Assembly: GCA_018436595.1 (NCBI GenBank)
Contig: JAHDLC010000006.1
Location: 51,437-115,436 of the forward strand
DNA: 64,000 nt
Direction of reading: 5' to 3'
Source: Synergistaceae bacterium
Lineage (GTDB): Bacteria > Synergistota > Synergistia > Synergistales > Aminobacteriaceae
Under the pieces are notes generated by a model. That model was not told the DNA's origin. It did not search any database and saw nothing but the letters and a program-made list of their open reading frames with translations. This document shows positions 25,426 through 33,010 of this stretch, piece after piece. The translations under genes were made by a program, and so were the position numbers. The first letter of the stretch is position 1. The number at the start of each line of letters is the position of its first letter.

Positions 25426-26124
25426 ATGATCACTCTTGAACTTCTGGGCAAGGAATGGGGCGAGAGTGTCAGGGACTGGACGTTCCGCACCATTCTCTAC
25501 AATCTCGTGAACCTCGTCCTTCCCCCCGGCTCGGCCGTGTCGGAGAACGACGTGGCTGCAGCCCTCGGCACCAGCAGGACTCCGGTCAGGGAAGCTTTTA
25601 TACGGCTGGCCCAGGACGGTCTCCTGGTTGTCTATCCCCAAAAGGGGACCTACGTTTCCCTCGTTGATGAACATCGGGTCGAGGAAGGAAGGTACATGCG
25701 GCTGTGCCTCGAGATGCACACCATGGAACTCGCCTGCGAGATCCGCACTCCCGAGGACCTCGTGGCCCTCGAGACAAACCTCCGCCTCCAGCGTCTTGCC
25801 GTTGACGAGAAAAAACCATCACGGTTCTTCTGCCTCGACGAGGATTTTCACAGGCTTGTCTTTGCGGCCTGCGGCAAGGAAAGGATCTGGGAGGCGATCC
25901 GGAAGATGAGTTCCCACTTCGACAGGGTGCGGATGCTCAGTCTTCATGCCACTGACTGGGAAAAAATCATTGCCCAGCACCATTTTCTCCTCGAGGTGAT
26001 CTCCACCAGGAATCACTGGAAGGCCCGCGAGGCCGTAAGCGAACATCTGACCAAGGTAAACTACGATCTCGGGAAACTCCGACGGGAGTATCCTTCCTAC
26101 TTCAGGACCACCCAGGGGAGGTGA
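25426..26124 (+). CDS. GntR-family transcriptional regulator, FCD subfamily
   Basis: 232 residues. The N-terminal winged helix shows the GntR pattern (GSAVSENDVAAALGTSRTPVREAFIRLAQDGLL). The C-terminal all-helical FCD domain has D and H metal-ligand positions (LDEDFHRLVF, then IAQHHFLLEVI and VSEHLTKVN). FCD regulators respond to small carboxylates or sugar acids. It stands directly before a TRAP transporter and near a fructuronate-reductase-like gene, so it likely controls sugar-acid use. ATG 25426 is chosen over an upstream in-frame start because GTGAGG precedes it and the operator palindrome lies just upstream. Confidence 0.88.
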   Translation: MITLELLGKEWGESVRDWTFRTILYNLVNLVLPPGSAVSENDVAAALGTSRTPVREAFIRLAQDGLLVVYPQKGTYVSLVDEHRVEEGRYMRLCLEMHTMELACEIRTPEDLVALETNLRLQRLAVDEKKPSRFFCLDEDFHRLVFAACGKERIWEAIRKMSSHFDRVRMLSLHATDWEKIIAQHHFLLEVISTRNHWKAREAVSEHLTKVNYDLGKLRREYPSYFRTTQGR

Positions 26125-26226
26125 GGAACGGAAGCCCTCTATGTCCTTCAGCGTCGGCGGTCGAAGGTACCCCCGGATAGCTCCCGGGGGAAGGCAGGAT
26201 TCGGTTACTGAAAGGAGAAAGATTCG

Positions 26227-27210
26227 ATGAAAAGAATTGCACTTCTTGCTGCTGCGGCACTTCTCGTTTCCGTTGTTATCGCGACCGGCGCTTTTGCCGA
26301 GAAGAAACCTGAATATACCCTCAAGCTCGGCCACCTTGCCAATACGGAGCACACCTGGCACAAGGGATCGGTGAAGTTCGCAGAGCTTGTCGAGAAGAAG
26401 ACCGACGGCAGGGTCAAAGTCCAGGTCTTCCCCAACGAACAGCTCGGCAAGGAAATGGAAGTTATCGGGAATATCCAGTCGGGGATCGTCGACATGCTCA
26501 TCACCGGCGAATCCATGATGAACTGGGCCCCCCTGTGCGGTCTCATCGCCGTTCCCTACATGATCAGGGACTCGGCCCACATGGAGAAGATCGTCGAGGG
26601 AGAAGTCGGCCAGGCCATCGAGAAGGAAGTCATCGAAAAGGTCCGCCTTCGCCCCGTAGCGTGGTTCGAGCGCGGCGCCAGGAATCTTACCTCCAACCGG
26701 GAGGTCAAAAAACCGGAAGACCTGAACGGACTGAAGCTCAGGGTTCCCAACGTGCCCCTCTTCGTGGCCACCTGGGAAGCCCTCGGCGCGAAGCCCACGC
26801 CCATGGCCTTCTCCGAGGTGTTCACCTCCCTGCAGCAGGGCATCATCGACGGCCAGGAGAACCCCTATGACCTGATCAAGAGCGCCAGCTTCTTCGAGGT
26901 CCAGAAATTCGTCAACAAGACCGAGCATGTGCGCGGCTGGATCTACCTCGTCATCGGCGAGGACAAGTTCCAGAGCATGCCGAAGGACATCCAGACGGCC
27001 ATTCTCGAAGCCGGCAAGGAAGCCCAGGCCTACGAGCGCGAGCTGTTCAGGGCCGAGCAGGACCAGCTGATCAAGGATCTCCAGGACAAGGGAATGACCT
27101 TCGTCGAGGTTGACAAGGCCGCCTTCATGAAGGTCGCCGAGCCCGCGGTCATGAAGTTCCTCTCTCCCGAACTCCAGGAGATGTACAAGAAAATCGTCGC
27201 CATCCAGTAG
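26227..27210 (+). CDS. TRAP transporter substrate-binding protein (DctP family)
   Basis: 327 residues with a signal peptide (ALLAAAALLVSVVIATGAFA). DctP features include LGHLANTEHTWHKGSVKF near the N-terminus, the conserved arginine region LNGLKLRVPNVPLF that usually binds the substrate carboxylate, and VFTSLQQGIIDGQENPYDLI. The protein captures an organic acid in the periplasm for the DctQM membrane pair that follows. The neighbouring UxuB-like gene suggests a sugar acid such as glucuronate or galacturonate, but the specificity is not readable. ATG 26227 follows GAAAGGAG. Confidence 0.93.
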   Translation: MKRIALLAAAALLVSVVIATGAFAEKKPEYTLKLGHLANTEHTWHKGSVKFAELVEKKTDGRVKVQVFPNEQLGKEMEVIGNIQSGIVDMLITGESMMNWAPLCGLIAVPYMIRDSAHMEKIVEGEVGQAIEKEVIEKVRLRPVAWFERGARNLTSNREVKKPEDLNGLKLRVPNVPLFVATWEALGAKPTPMAFSEVFTSLQQGIIDGQENPYDLIKSASFFEVQKFVNKTEHVRGWIYLVIGEDKFQSMPKDIQTAILEAGKEAQAYERELFRAEQDQLIKDLQDKGMTFVEVDKAAFMKVAEPAVMKFLSPELQEMYKKIVAIQ

Positions 27211-27230
27211 CGACCGGCACGGCCCCGGGG

Positions 27231-27251
27231 TCTCCGAACGGTTCCGGGGCC
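27231..27251 (+). other. Intercistronic stem-loop after dctP
   Basis: GGCCCCGG (27231-27238) pairs with CCGGGGCC (27244-27251), with further pairing outside and no strong T run. Such hairpins after binding-protein genes commonly stabilise the upstream mRNA and lower expression of the membrane subunits. Confidence 0.6.
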
Positions 27252-27285
27252 CGTTATCCTTGGTGAGAGATGAGGGAAGGCAGTC

Positions 27286-27765
27286 ATGAGAAAACTTTGG
27301 TCGCTTTTCGGCCGCGTGCTTGAGCTCAGCTCCATACTTTCATTCCTCGGCCTGGTGGCGGTGGTGCTCCTCCAGGTGTACGCCCGGCTCTTTCTGCCGA
27401 AATCCCCTCACTGGACGGAAGAGGCATCCCGCTTCTTCTTCATTTATACGGTGAGTTTCGCCTCTGGGCTTGCCATCAGGGAGAAAGCTTTCGTCAACGT
27501 GGACGTGTTCACGAATCTGCTGCCGACGGCCGCACAGCGATGGCTGCAGATTTTTCTCGACTTTCTGGTTGCGGCATTTATGGCCGTGGTGTTCTATTAT
27601 TCGCTGAAAAACCTCGGGATCGGCAGAATGCAGACATCGGCATCACTCCGCGTTCCCATGCACTATATTTTCGCCTCCATGTCGGTCCTGTCAGGAACGG
27701 TGGTCCTCTATTCGCTGGGCTCCGTCGTCCGGGACATGCGCCTTGCCTCGGGGGGAGGGAACTGA
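27286..27765 (+). CDS. TRAP transporter small permease (DctQ family)
   Basis: 159 residues with four hydrophobic segments. The family pattern is visible in LVAVVLLQVYARLFLPKSPHWTEEASRFFFIYTVSFASGLAIREKAF. DctQ forms the small membrane subunit that binds the large DctM subunit. The stop codon is one base before the preferred start of dctM, so translation is coupled. Confidence 0.9.
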   Translation: MRKLWSLFGRVLELSSILSFLGLVAVVLLQVYARLFLPKSPHWTEEASRFFFIYTVSFASGLAIREKAFVNVDVFTNLLPTAAQRWLQIFLDFLVAAFMAVVFYYSLKNLGIGRMQTSASLRVPMHYIFASMSVLSGTVVLYSLGSVVRDMRLASGGGN

Positions 27766-27766
27766 A

Positions 27767-29044
27767 ATGGTGGCCGCACTCTTCATCGTCTTCCTTGTGC
27801 TTCTCTTTTTGGGGCTCCCCATAGCTTTCTGCCTGGGCATTTCGTCTCTTGTCTACCTGTGGATGGCCGGCATTCCGCTCATGGTGATCCCGCAGAAAAT
27901 GTACTCGGGCATCGACGTCTTCGTCCTCCTGTGCATTCCCGGCTTCATCCTCGCGGGCAACCTCATGAACCGGGGCGGCATTTCCGACAGGATTATCCGG
28001 TTCTGCAACGCCCTCGTGGGACACATCCAGGGAGGCCTGGCCCAGGCCAACATCGTGGCTTCCATGATCTTCGCCGGCATTTCGGGAACGGCAGTGGCTG
28101 ATACGGCAAGCCTCGGCGCCATCCTCATCCCCGCCATGAAAAAGGAAGGCTACGACGCCGATTTCTCCTGTGCCGTCACGGCGGCGTCATCCACCATCGG
28201 GCCCATCATTCCTCCGAGCATGCCCATGATCATCGCCGGGACGCTGACGGGATTGTCGGTGGGACGGCTCTTCATCGCCGGCGCCATCCCCGGCGTGCTG
28301 CTCGGCATCGGCCTCATGATCGTGGCGTATTTCATCTCGAAAAAGAGAAACTATCCCAAGGGAGAAAAGGTACCCCGCCGTCTGCTCCTCAAGGAGTTTT
28401 TCGGTGCTTTCTGGGCTCTTATGCTCACCGTGCTCATCCTGTACGGCATCGTCGGCGGCTTTTTCAGCCCCACCGAGGCGGCCATGGTGGCCTGCCTCTA
28501 TGCCGTGGTGGTGGGGATGTTCGTCTACCGGGACCTCTCCTTCAGGGACCTTCCCGGGCTGATTCTCGAGGCTTCGATCACCACGGCGTCTATCATCGTG
28601 CTCGTGGGACTGGCGAACCTCTTCGCGTGGATATTGACGAGCGAACAGATCCCCCAGATGGTGGCCGATTTCCTCCTGGGAATAACGAAAAACAAGTTTC
28701 TTATCATCCTGATGATCAATTTGCTGCTCCTTTTCGTGGGGACCTTCATGGAAACCATCGCGGCGCTGCTCACCCTCTTCCCGACGCTGCTGGCCGTGGC
28801 CCTCCAGGTCGGAATCGACCCGATCCACTTTTCCATGATCGCCGTGCTGAACCTCATGATCGGCCTCACCACGCCTCCCGTGGGAGTGTGCCTCTTCGTG
28901 GCCTCGAGCATCGGGAAGATTTCCATCAGCAGGATTTCGAGGGCGAACATGCCTTTCCTTGCGGTGAGCATTTTCGTACTCTTTCTGGTTTCCTACATTC
29001 CTGCCCTGTCCACGTGGCTTCCAAACCTGCTGTTCAGCAAGTAG
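27767..29044 (+). CDS. TRAP transporter large permease (DctM family)
   Basis: 425 residues with about twelve membrane segments and typical DctM stretches: GISSLVYLWMAGIPLMVIPQ, ISGTAVADTASLGAILIPAM, TIGPIIPPSMPMIIAG and LTTPPVGVCLFVASSIG. It uses the Na+ gradient to import the substrate delivered by DctP, which fits the sodium-type ATPase in this genome. ATG 27767 is preferred because GGGGGAGGGA (27751-27760) precedes it and the sequence MVAALFIVFLVLLFLGLPIAF is the family N-terminus. Confidence 0.93.
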   Translation: MVAALFIVFLVLLFLGLPIAFCLGISSLVYLWMAGIPLMVIPQKMYSGIDVFVLLCIPGFILAGNLMNRGGISDRIIRFCNALVGHIQGGLAQANIVASMIFAGISGTAVADTASLGAILIPAMKKEGYDADFSCAVTAASSTIGPIIPPSMPMIIAGTLTGLSVGRLFIAGAIPGVLLGIGLMIVAYFISKKRNYPKGEKVPRRLLLKEFFGAFWALMLTVLILYGIVGGFFSPTEAAMVACLYAVVVGMFVYRDLSFRDLPGLILEASITTASIIVLVGLANLFAWILTSEQIPQMVADFLLGITKNKFLIILMINLLLLFVGTFMETIAALLTLFPTLLAVALQVGIDPIHFSMIAVLNLMIGLTTPPVGVCLFVASSIGKISISRISRANMPFLAVSIFVLFLVSYIPALSTWLPNLLFSK

Positions 29045-29078
29045 TTTTTTTTCTGTTGGAAGAAAGGCGGCAAAAAGG

Positions 29079-29114
29079 AAAGGGCGGGGAGAGAAAAACA
29101 TCTCCCCGCCCTTT
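29079..29114. terminator. Bidirectional terminator between dctM and the UxuB-like gene
   Basis: AAAGGGCGGGGAGA pairs perfectly with TCTCCCCGCCCTTT (29101-29114), with A-rich and T-rich flanks on both sides. Confidence 0.85.
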
Positions 29115-29122
29115 CCTTCATG

Positions 29123-30745
29123 TCAGCCCAGGTATTTTTGAAGGGTTGCCCTCACGGCCCCCGGCCCGGCGATCATCCGGGAGAAATAGCCTTCGATCCT
29201 CTCGCCGAGCCCCACTTCGTAGAGGTCCACGGTAAAGATATCCCGGTCGGAGAGGATGGGACGAAGGGCCCCCCTGGCCGATGCCGGCTCCCCGAGGCGG
29301 ACCGCCGCGAGGTGGGGCCTGAGGGTTTCCAGCAGAGGGTCGGGGCTCAGAACCATCTCTTGCCCCCGGTCGTCCAGCCCCATGAGGTACCGGCACCAGG
29401 CGGCCAGGGTCAGGGGGATGAAGGTCAGATCCGCAGGGTCCAGCCCTTCCCTGTCCCTGTAGGCCCTGATGGTGCCGCCGAACCTGATGCCCACCTTCTG
29501 GGACGTGTCCATGGCGATTCTCTGGGGGGCGTCGGGGATGTTCGGGTTGGGGAGCCGCTCCTCGATGACCTCCCTCAGGAAGTCGAGAGGATGGATGATG
29601 CCCGGGTCTTCCGCCACGGGAATTCCCTCGGCGTAGCCGATTTTTTCCACCAGCCGCTTCAGGTCGGGATCCTTCATCTCGTCGGCGATGAGGGTGTATC
29701 CCAGCAGACAGCCGAAGACCGCCAGGGCGGTGTGCAGGGGGTTGAGGCACGTGCCCACCTTCATCCGCTCCACCCGGTCCACCGTCTGACGGTCGGTGAA
29801 ATAGGCTCCGGCGAGCTCCAGTGGGGGCCGGCCGTTGGGGAAGGTGTCTTCGATCACCAGGTATTCGGGCCGCTCGGCATTCACGAAGGGGGCTATGAAG
29901 GAGTGTTTTTCCGTGTGGAGGGTGTCTCCCGTTCCCAGGCCCAGGGCGTTGAGCCGGTCCCGGACCCTCTCGGAGGGGCGGGGGGTGATCTTGTCTATCA
30001 TGGTCCAGGGAAAGGACACCTCCGCCGACTCCGTGAGCCACCGCACGAACGTCTCTTCCACGAGGCCACCGGCGGCCCACCCCCGGGCGATGTCCCCCAG
30101 GGACTCTTTCAGCCGGTCCCCGTTGTGGGCGCAGTTGTCCATGCTCACGAAGGCCAGGGGAAATGCGCCGGCCCTGAAGCGGGCATAAGCGAGGGCCGCC
30201 GTCTTCGACATGGCATGGCCGGGTGCGGCGGGCCCCTTTTTCAGGTCTTCGGCGATTTCGGGGGAAAGTTCTCCCGAAGGGGTCCTCAGGCTGTAGCCCT
30301 TCTCCGTGATGGTGAAACTGACCATCTTCAGGGATGGCGACCTGAAAATTTCCTGAAGGCGCTCCCAGTCCGTTTCACAGGCGGGGTCTCCGGCAAGGGT
30401 GGTGCAGATGCTCCCCACCACCGTCATGTCCAGCCTTCCGTCCGGTTCCATGATGACCGCCAGGGTCAGGTTGTCGAAGGGGGCGTACATGGTTCCGATG
30501 GTCTGCCAGTCGTAGGTTTTCACAGCGATGATGCCGGTTTTCGCATGTCCGGAGTCCAGCAGTTTCTGCTGCATCAGTGCGGGAAATACCCGGAAAATGT
30601 TTCCCGCCCCGAAATGGACCCATTCCGGAGCTTTTTCCGTTTCCCGAACCATGGTGTCGATGTCGAAAGCGGGAAGGGCGATACCTGCCTTTTTCCAGGC
30701 ACCCCTGTCCTTCAGGCCGTTCCTGTTGAGCTGCAGCATTGGCAT
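29123..30745 (-). CDS. Mannitol dehydrogenase / fructuronate reductase family oxidoreductase
   Basis: 540 residues of the long-chain polyol dehydrogenase family (UxuB, UxaB, MtlD). It shows the dinucleotide-binding start WVHFGAGNIFRVF, the KTYDW and EKGYSL segments, the VSMDNCAHNG stretch, and the MKVGTCLNPLHTALAVFGCLLGY helix with catalytic lysine context. Fructuronate reductases convert D-fructuronate to D-mannonate with NADH. With GntR and a TRAP transporter convergent to it, hexuronate or hexonate use is the best guess. No uxuA, uxaC or kdgK lies in the window. Starts at ATG 30745. Confidence 0.85.
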   Translation of the reverse strand: MPMLQLNRNGLKDRGAWKKAGIALPAFDIDTMVRETEKAPEWVHFGAGNIFRVFPALMQQKLLDSGHAKTGIIAVKTYDWQTIGTMYAPFDNLTLAVIMEPDGRLDMTVVGSICTTLAGDPACETDWERLQEIFRSPSLKMVSFTITEKGYSLRTPSGELSPEIAEDLKKGPAAPGHAMSKTAALAYARFRAGAFPLAFVSMDNCAHNGDRLKESLGDIARGWAAGGLVEETFVRWLTESAEVSFPWTMIDKITPRPSERVRDRLNALGLGTGDTLHTEKHSFIAPFVNAERPEYLVIEDTFPNGRPPLELAGAYFTDRQTVDRVERMKVGTCLNPLHTALAVFGCLLGYTLIADEMKDPDLKRLVEKIGYAEGIPVAEDPGIIHPLDFLREVIEERLPNPNIPDAPQRIAMDTSQKVGIRFGGTIRAYRDREGLDPADLTFIPLTLAAWCRYLMGLDDRGQEMVLSPDPLLETLRPHLAAVRLGEPASARGALRPILSDRDIFTVDLYEVGLGERIEGYFSRMIAGPGAVRATLQKYLG

Positions 30746-30804
30746 TCCTCCGTTTCGGGGATCCGAAGTCTTTTTTCCCGGCGGACGGTGTGGTCCGTTC
30801 CCGT

Positions 30805-30810
30805 ATTATA
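30805..30810 (-). promoter_or_regulatory. -10 box candidate for the UxuB-like gene
   Basis: The minus strand reads TATAAT here, about 60 bases before the ATG at 30745. No convincing -35 box is found at normal spacing. The rest of the 136-base gap (30746-30881) shows nothing else. Confidence 0.35.
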
Positions 30811-30881
30811 CCTCCTCTCCGTGGCTGAGATACTGTCGGGAAAGCCGGCAGGGGAAGACGGTAAATACGACCCCGGTTTTC

Positions 30882-31895
30882 CTATTTCACGATTTCGTTC
30901 ACCCACCGGTTCACGAGCCGCATCCTGTGTTCTCCGGACCATTGGATGTCCAGGTCGAGCAGCCTGACCTCAGACATGTCCAGGGCGGGGTTCTTTAGGG
31001 GAACGTCAGGATGGGTGGGGATGAGGTTGATCCTGTTCTCTTCGTACAGGCGCTGCATGGCGGGGCTCGCCGCCCAGTCGAGGAATCGGCGGGCGAGCTC
31101 GGGGTTCTTTCCGTTCTTCACGAGTCCCATGGCTTCCACTCCGTAGGCGACCCCCTCGGCCGGATAGCTGATGACGATGTCGTAGCCCGTCTGCTGCATT
31201 TCGAGGGCATCCACGAGGAAGAAAATTCCTCCGGCGGCCTGCCCCCGGGCGATGGGCAGCGCGCCCCCGGCACCGCTCTTGGTGTACTGCTGCACGTTGC
31301 CGTCGAGCTTTTTCTGGTAGACGAAGGCTTCATCCTCTCCCATGGACAGCACCAGGCTGAAGAGACGGGAGACGGCGGTTCCCGAAGTCCGTGCGTCGGC
31401 CATGATAAGGCCGTTTCTGTAGGCAGGGTCAAGTAGATTCTGCCAGGAACGGGGGGCCGGCAGGCCGTTCTTTCTGAGAAATTCCCCGCTGAACATGAAA
31501 CAGATGGGATTCACCGCAACCCCCGTCCAGAAGCCTTCAGGGTCCCGGAACCTCTGCGGTATGGCTTCGGCTCCTGAAGGCACATAGGTTTCGAAAATGC
31601 CCTCCTTTTTTCCCGCTTCGAAGGCGTCGGCGATGCCCCCGAAAAAGACGTCCACCTGGGGGTTTTCCTTTTCAGCCACCAGCCGGGCAAGCACTTCTCC
31701 CGACGGAAAGCGGAGAAAATTCACATGCACTCCCGTGTCCCGGGTGAAGGCGTCGAATACGGCCGTGGCATAGCGCTCGGACCAGATGGTATATACGTTG
31801 AGGGTTTCCGAAGCGGAAGAAGGGGACGCCGTCAGAAGGAATGCGGCGGCCAGGAGCGCCGGAAGAAAAAGAAACGTTTTTTTTCTGGTTGTCAT
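30882..31895 (-). CDS. Orphan ABC-type substrate-binding protein, iron(III)-type family
   Basis: 337 residues with a signal peptide (TFLFLPALLAAAFLLTASPS). The mature protein follows the extracellular solute-binding protein family 1/AfuA-FutA pattern: LNVYTIWSERYATAVFDAF, LARLVAEKENPQVDVFFGG and WQNLLDPAYRNGLIMADART. Relatives bind Fe3+, 2-aminoethylphosphonate or phosphoglycerate. There is no permease or ATPase gene next to it on either side. ATG 31895 is preferred over more upstream starts because GGGGAGG precedes it and a signal peptide begins there. Confidence 0.82.
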   Translation of the reverse strand: MTTRKKTFLFLPALLAAAFLLTASPSSASETLNVYTIWSERYATAVFDAFTRDTGVHVNFLRFPSGEVLARLVAEKENPQVDVFFGGIADAFEAGKKEGIFETYVPSGAEAIPQRFRDPEGFWTGVAVNPICFMFSGEFLRKNGLPAPRSWQNLLDPAYRNGLIMADARTSGTAVSRLFSLVLSMGEDEAFVYQKKLDGNVQQYTKSGAGGALPIARGQAAGGIFFLVDALEMQQTGYDIVISYPAEGVAYGVEAMGLVKNGKNPELARRFLDWAASPAMQRLYEENRINLIPTHPDVPLKNPALDMSEVRLLDLDIQWSGEHRMRLVNRWVNEIVK

Positions 31896-32008
31896 TGCAG
31901 TCAACCTCCCCGAATATGTGTAAAGCAAATGGTACAGCCTGAAACAAACCAGCTCCATATCCAGTCCGGGCCAAAATGAACCTCTTCTGGATCGCCTCTG
32001 TCTTTTTC

Positions 32009-32037
32009 TGAAAAAAGAGTCCTGCTCATGGTAGAAT
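32009..32037 (+). promoter_or_regulatory. Promoter candidate for the PH-domain gene
   Basis: TAGAAT with an upstream TGG (32032-32037) gives an extended -10; the -35 region (about 32009) is only weakly conserved. It lies in the divergent 243-base gap 31896-32138. Transcription from here would exclude the in-frame ATG at 32028 as a start. Confidence 0.4.
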
Positions 32038-32138
32038 GTTCGCCAGGGACACCGTTCTTTCAACTTTCCCTTTCCCGGGAGGGGATGGGGTATGCTCCAT
32101 GGGCTGTGGAGCAATCTCTTGAGAAGGAGTCGATCAAA

Positions 32139-32654
32139 ATGGCGAAAACGTTCATGTCTGCGACAAAATCAGAAGGCGGGGAAGCGGCGGAGTTTGACTA
32201 TATTCTCTCTCCCTCGGTAGCGGGATTCCTTTATCCTCTCTTCGTGCCGGCCCTCGTGTTTCTTGCCCCCTTCATCCTGGTGAGCATTTTCCCCAACCTG
32301 CTGACCGGCATGGGGCTCAACGTGGGGAAATGGACCCTCCTCATGTGGGGAGTTCTCCTGACCGCAGCAAATATCGGAATCCAGGAAATCCGCCGCCGGA
32401 GCAAAAAACTGAAGCTCCACATAGATTACCTTGTCTTTTCGCAGGGGATATTCTTCACCTCCATGGAGAAAATTTTCATCCAGGACATCAAGACCACCGA
32501 GCTGACAAAGAATATATTTGAACGGATCTTCAACCTTGGAACCATAAAGATAGCCACTGCAGGCACCGACGGTTATGAAGTCGAACTCAAGGGATATTCC
32601 AACCCTGACGAGATCGTGAAATACATAGCGGTCCACAGGAAGGAAGGGGAATAG
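32139..32654 (+). CDS. Bacterial PH-domain (YdbS-like) membrane protein
   Basis: 171 residues. Two membrane helices (about 25-50 and 60-80) are followed by a soluble domain with the bPH2 pattern: LKLHIDYLVFSQGIFFTSMEKI, then IQDIKTTELTKNIFERIFN and LGTIKIATAGTDGYEVELKG. Such domains occur in many envelope proteins but have no assigned ligand. ATG 32139 is preferred over 32028 because of GAGAAGGAG at 32121-32129. It is the first gene of envelope island 2. Confidence 0.8.
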   Translation: MAKTFMSATKSEGGEAAEFDYILSPSVAGFLYPLFVPALVFLAPFILVSIFPNLLTGMGLNVGKWTLLMWGVLLTAANIGIQEIRRRSKKLKLHIDYLVFSQGIFFTSMEKIFIQDIKTTELTKNIFERIFNLGTIKIATAGTDGYEVELKGYSNPDEIVKYIAVHRKEGE

Positions 32655-32691
32655 GCTTCATGATCCCCGCCCCGGAGAGGGACGTGTCCTG

Positions 32692-32955
32692 ATGACGGAG
32701 GCCCTTCTTCCCGCGTTTCTCGGGGTGAACATTCTCGCTTTTGTCCTTATGGGGTGGGACAAACTGATGGCTAAAGCGTCGGCCAGGCGCATTCCCGAAA
32801 ATACCCTGCTCCTCGCCGCCCTGTTCGGCGGAGGAGCGGGGGCTTTTCTCGGAATGAAGCTGTTCCGCCATAAGACGCGGCATCCCCGTTTTTTTCTCGT
32901 GCTTCCGGTGGTGGCGGCGCTCCAGGTGGGAGCGTTGGTCTACTTCGCGATGTGA
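32692..32955 (+). CDS. DUF1294 small membrane protein
   Basis: 87 residues matching DUF1294: a first helix, then GWDKLMAKASARRIPENTLL, a second glycine-rich helix (LLAALFGGGAGAFLGMKLF), the signature RHKTRHPRF, and a third helix. The function is unknown; it is sometimes fused to a cold-shock domain, which is absent here. The gap to the PH-domain gene is 37 bases, in the same direction. Confidence 0.88.
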   Translation: MTEALLPAFLGVNILAFVLMGWDKLMAKASARRIPENTLLLAALFGGGAGAFLGMKLFRHKTRHPRFFLVLPVVAALQVGALVYFAM

Positions 32956-33010
32956 CCTTTCTTCGGGGCCGTCTCCCGACGGTCCCGCATGCCGGGGAGG
33001 TGGGGCGGCA

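Noticed and set aside
29120..30967. A 615-codon plus-strand frame
   Set aside because: It lies opposite the UxuB-like dehydrogenase and shows no family pattern or ribosome binding site.
32028..32138. ATG 32028 as start of the PH-domain protein
   Set aside because: It overlaps the promoter candidate and has no ribosome binding site; ATG 32139 has GAGAAGGAG.
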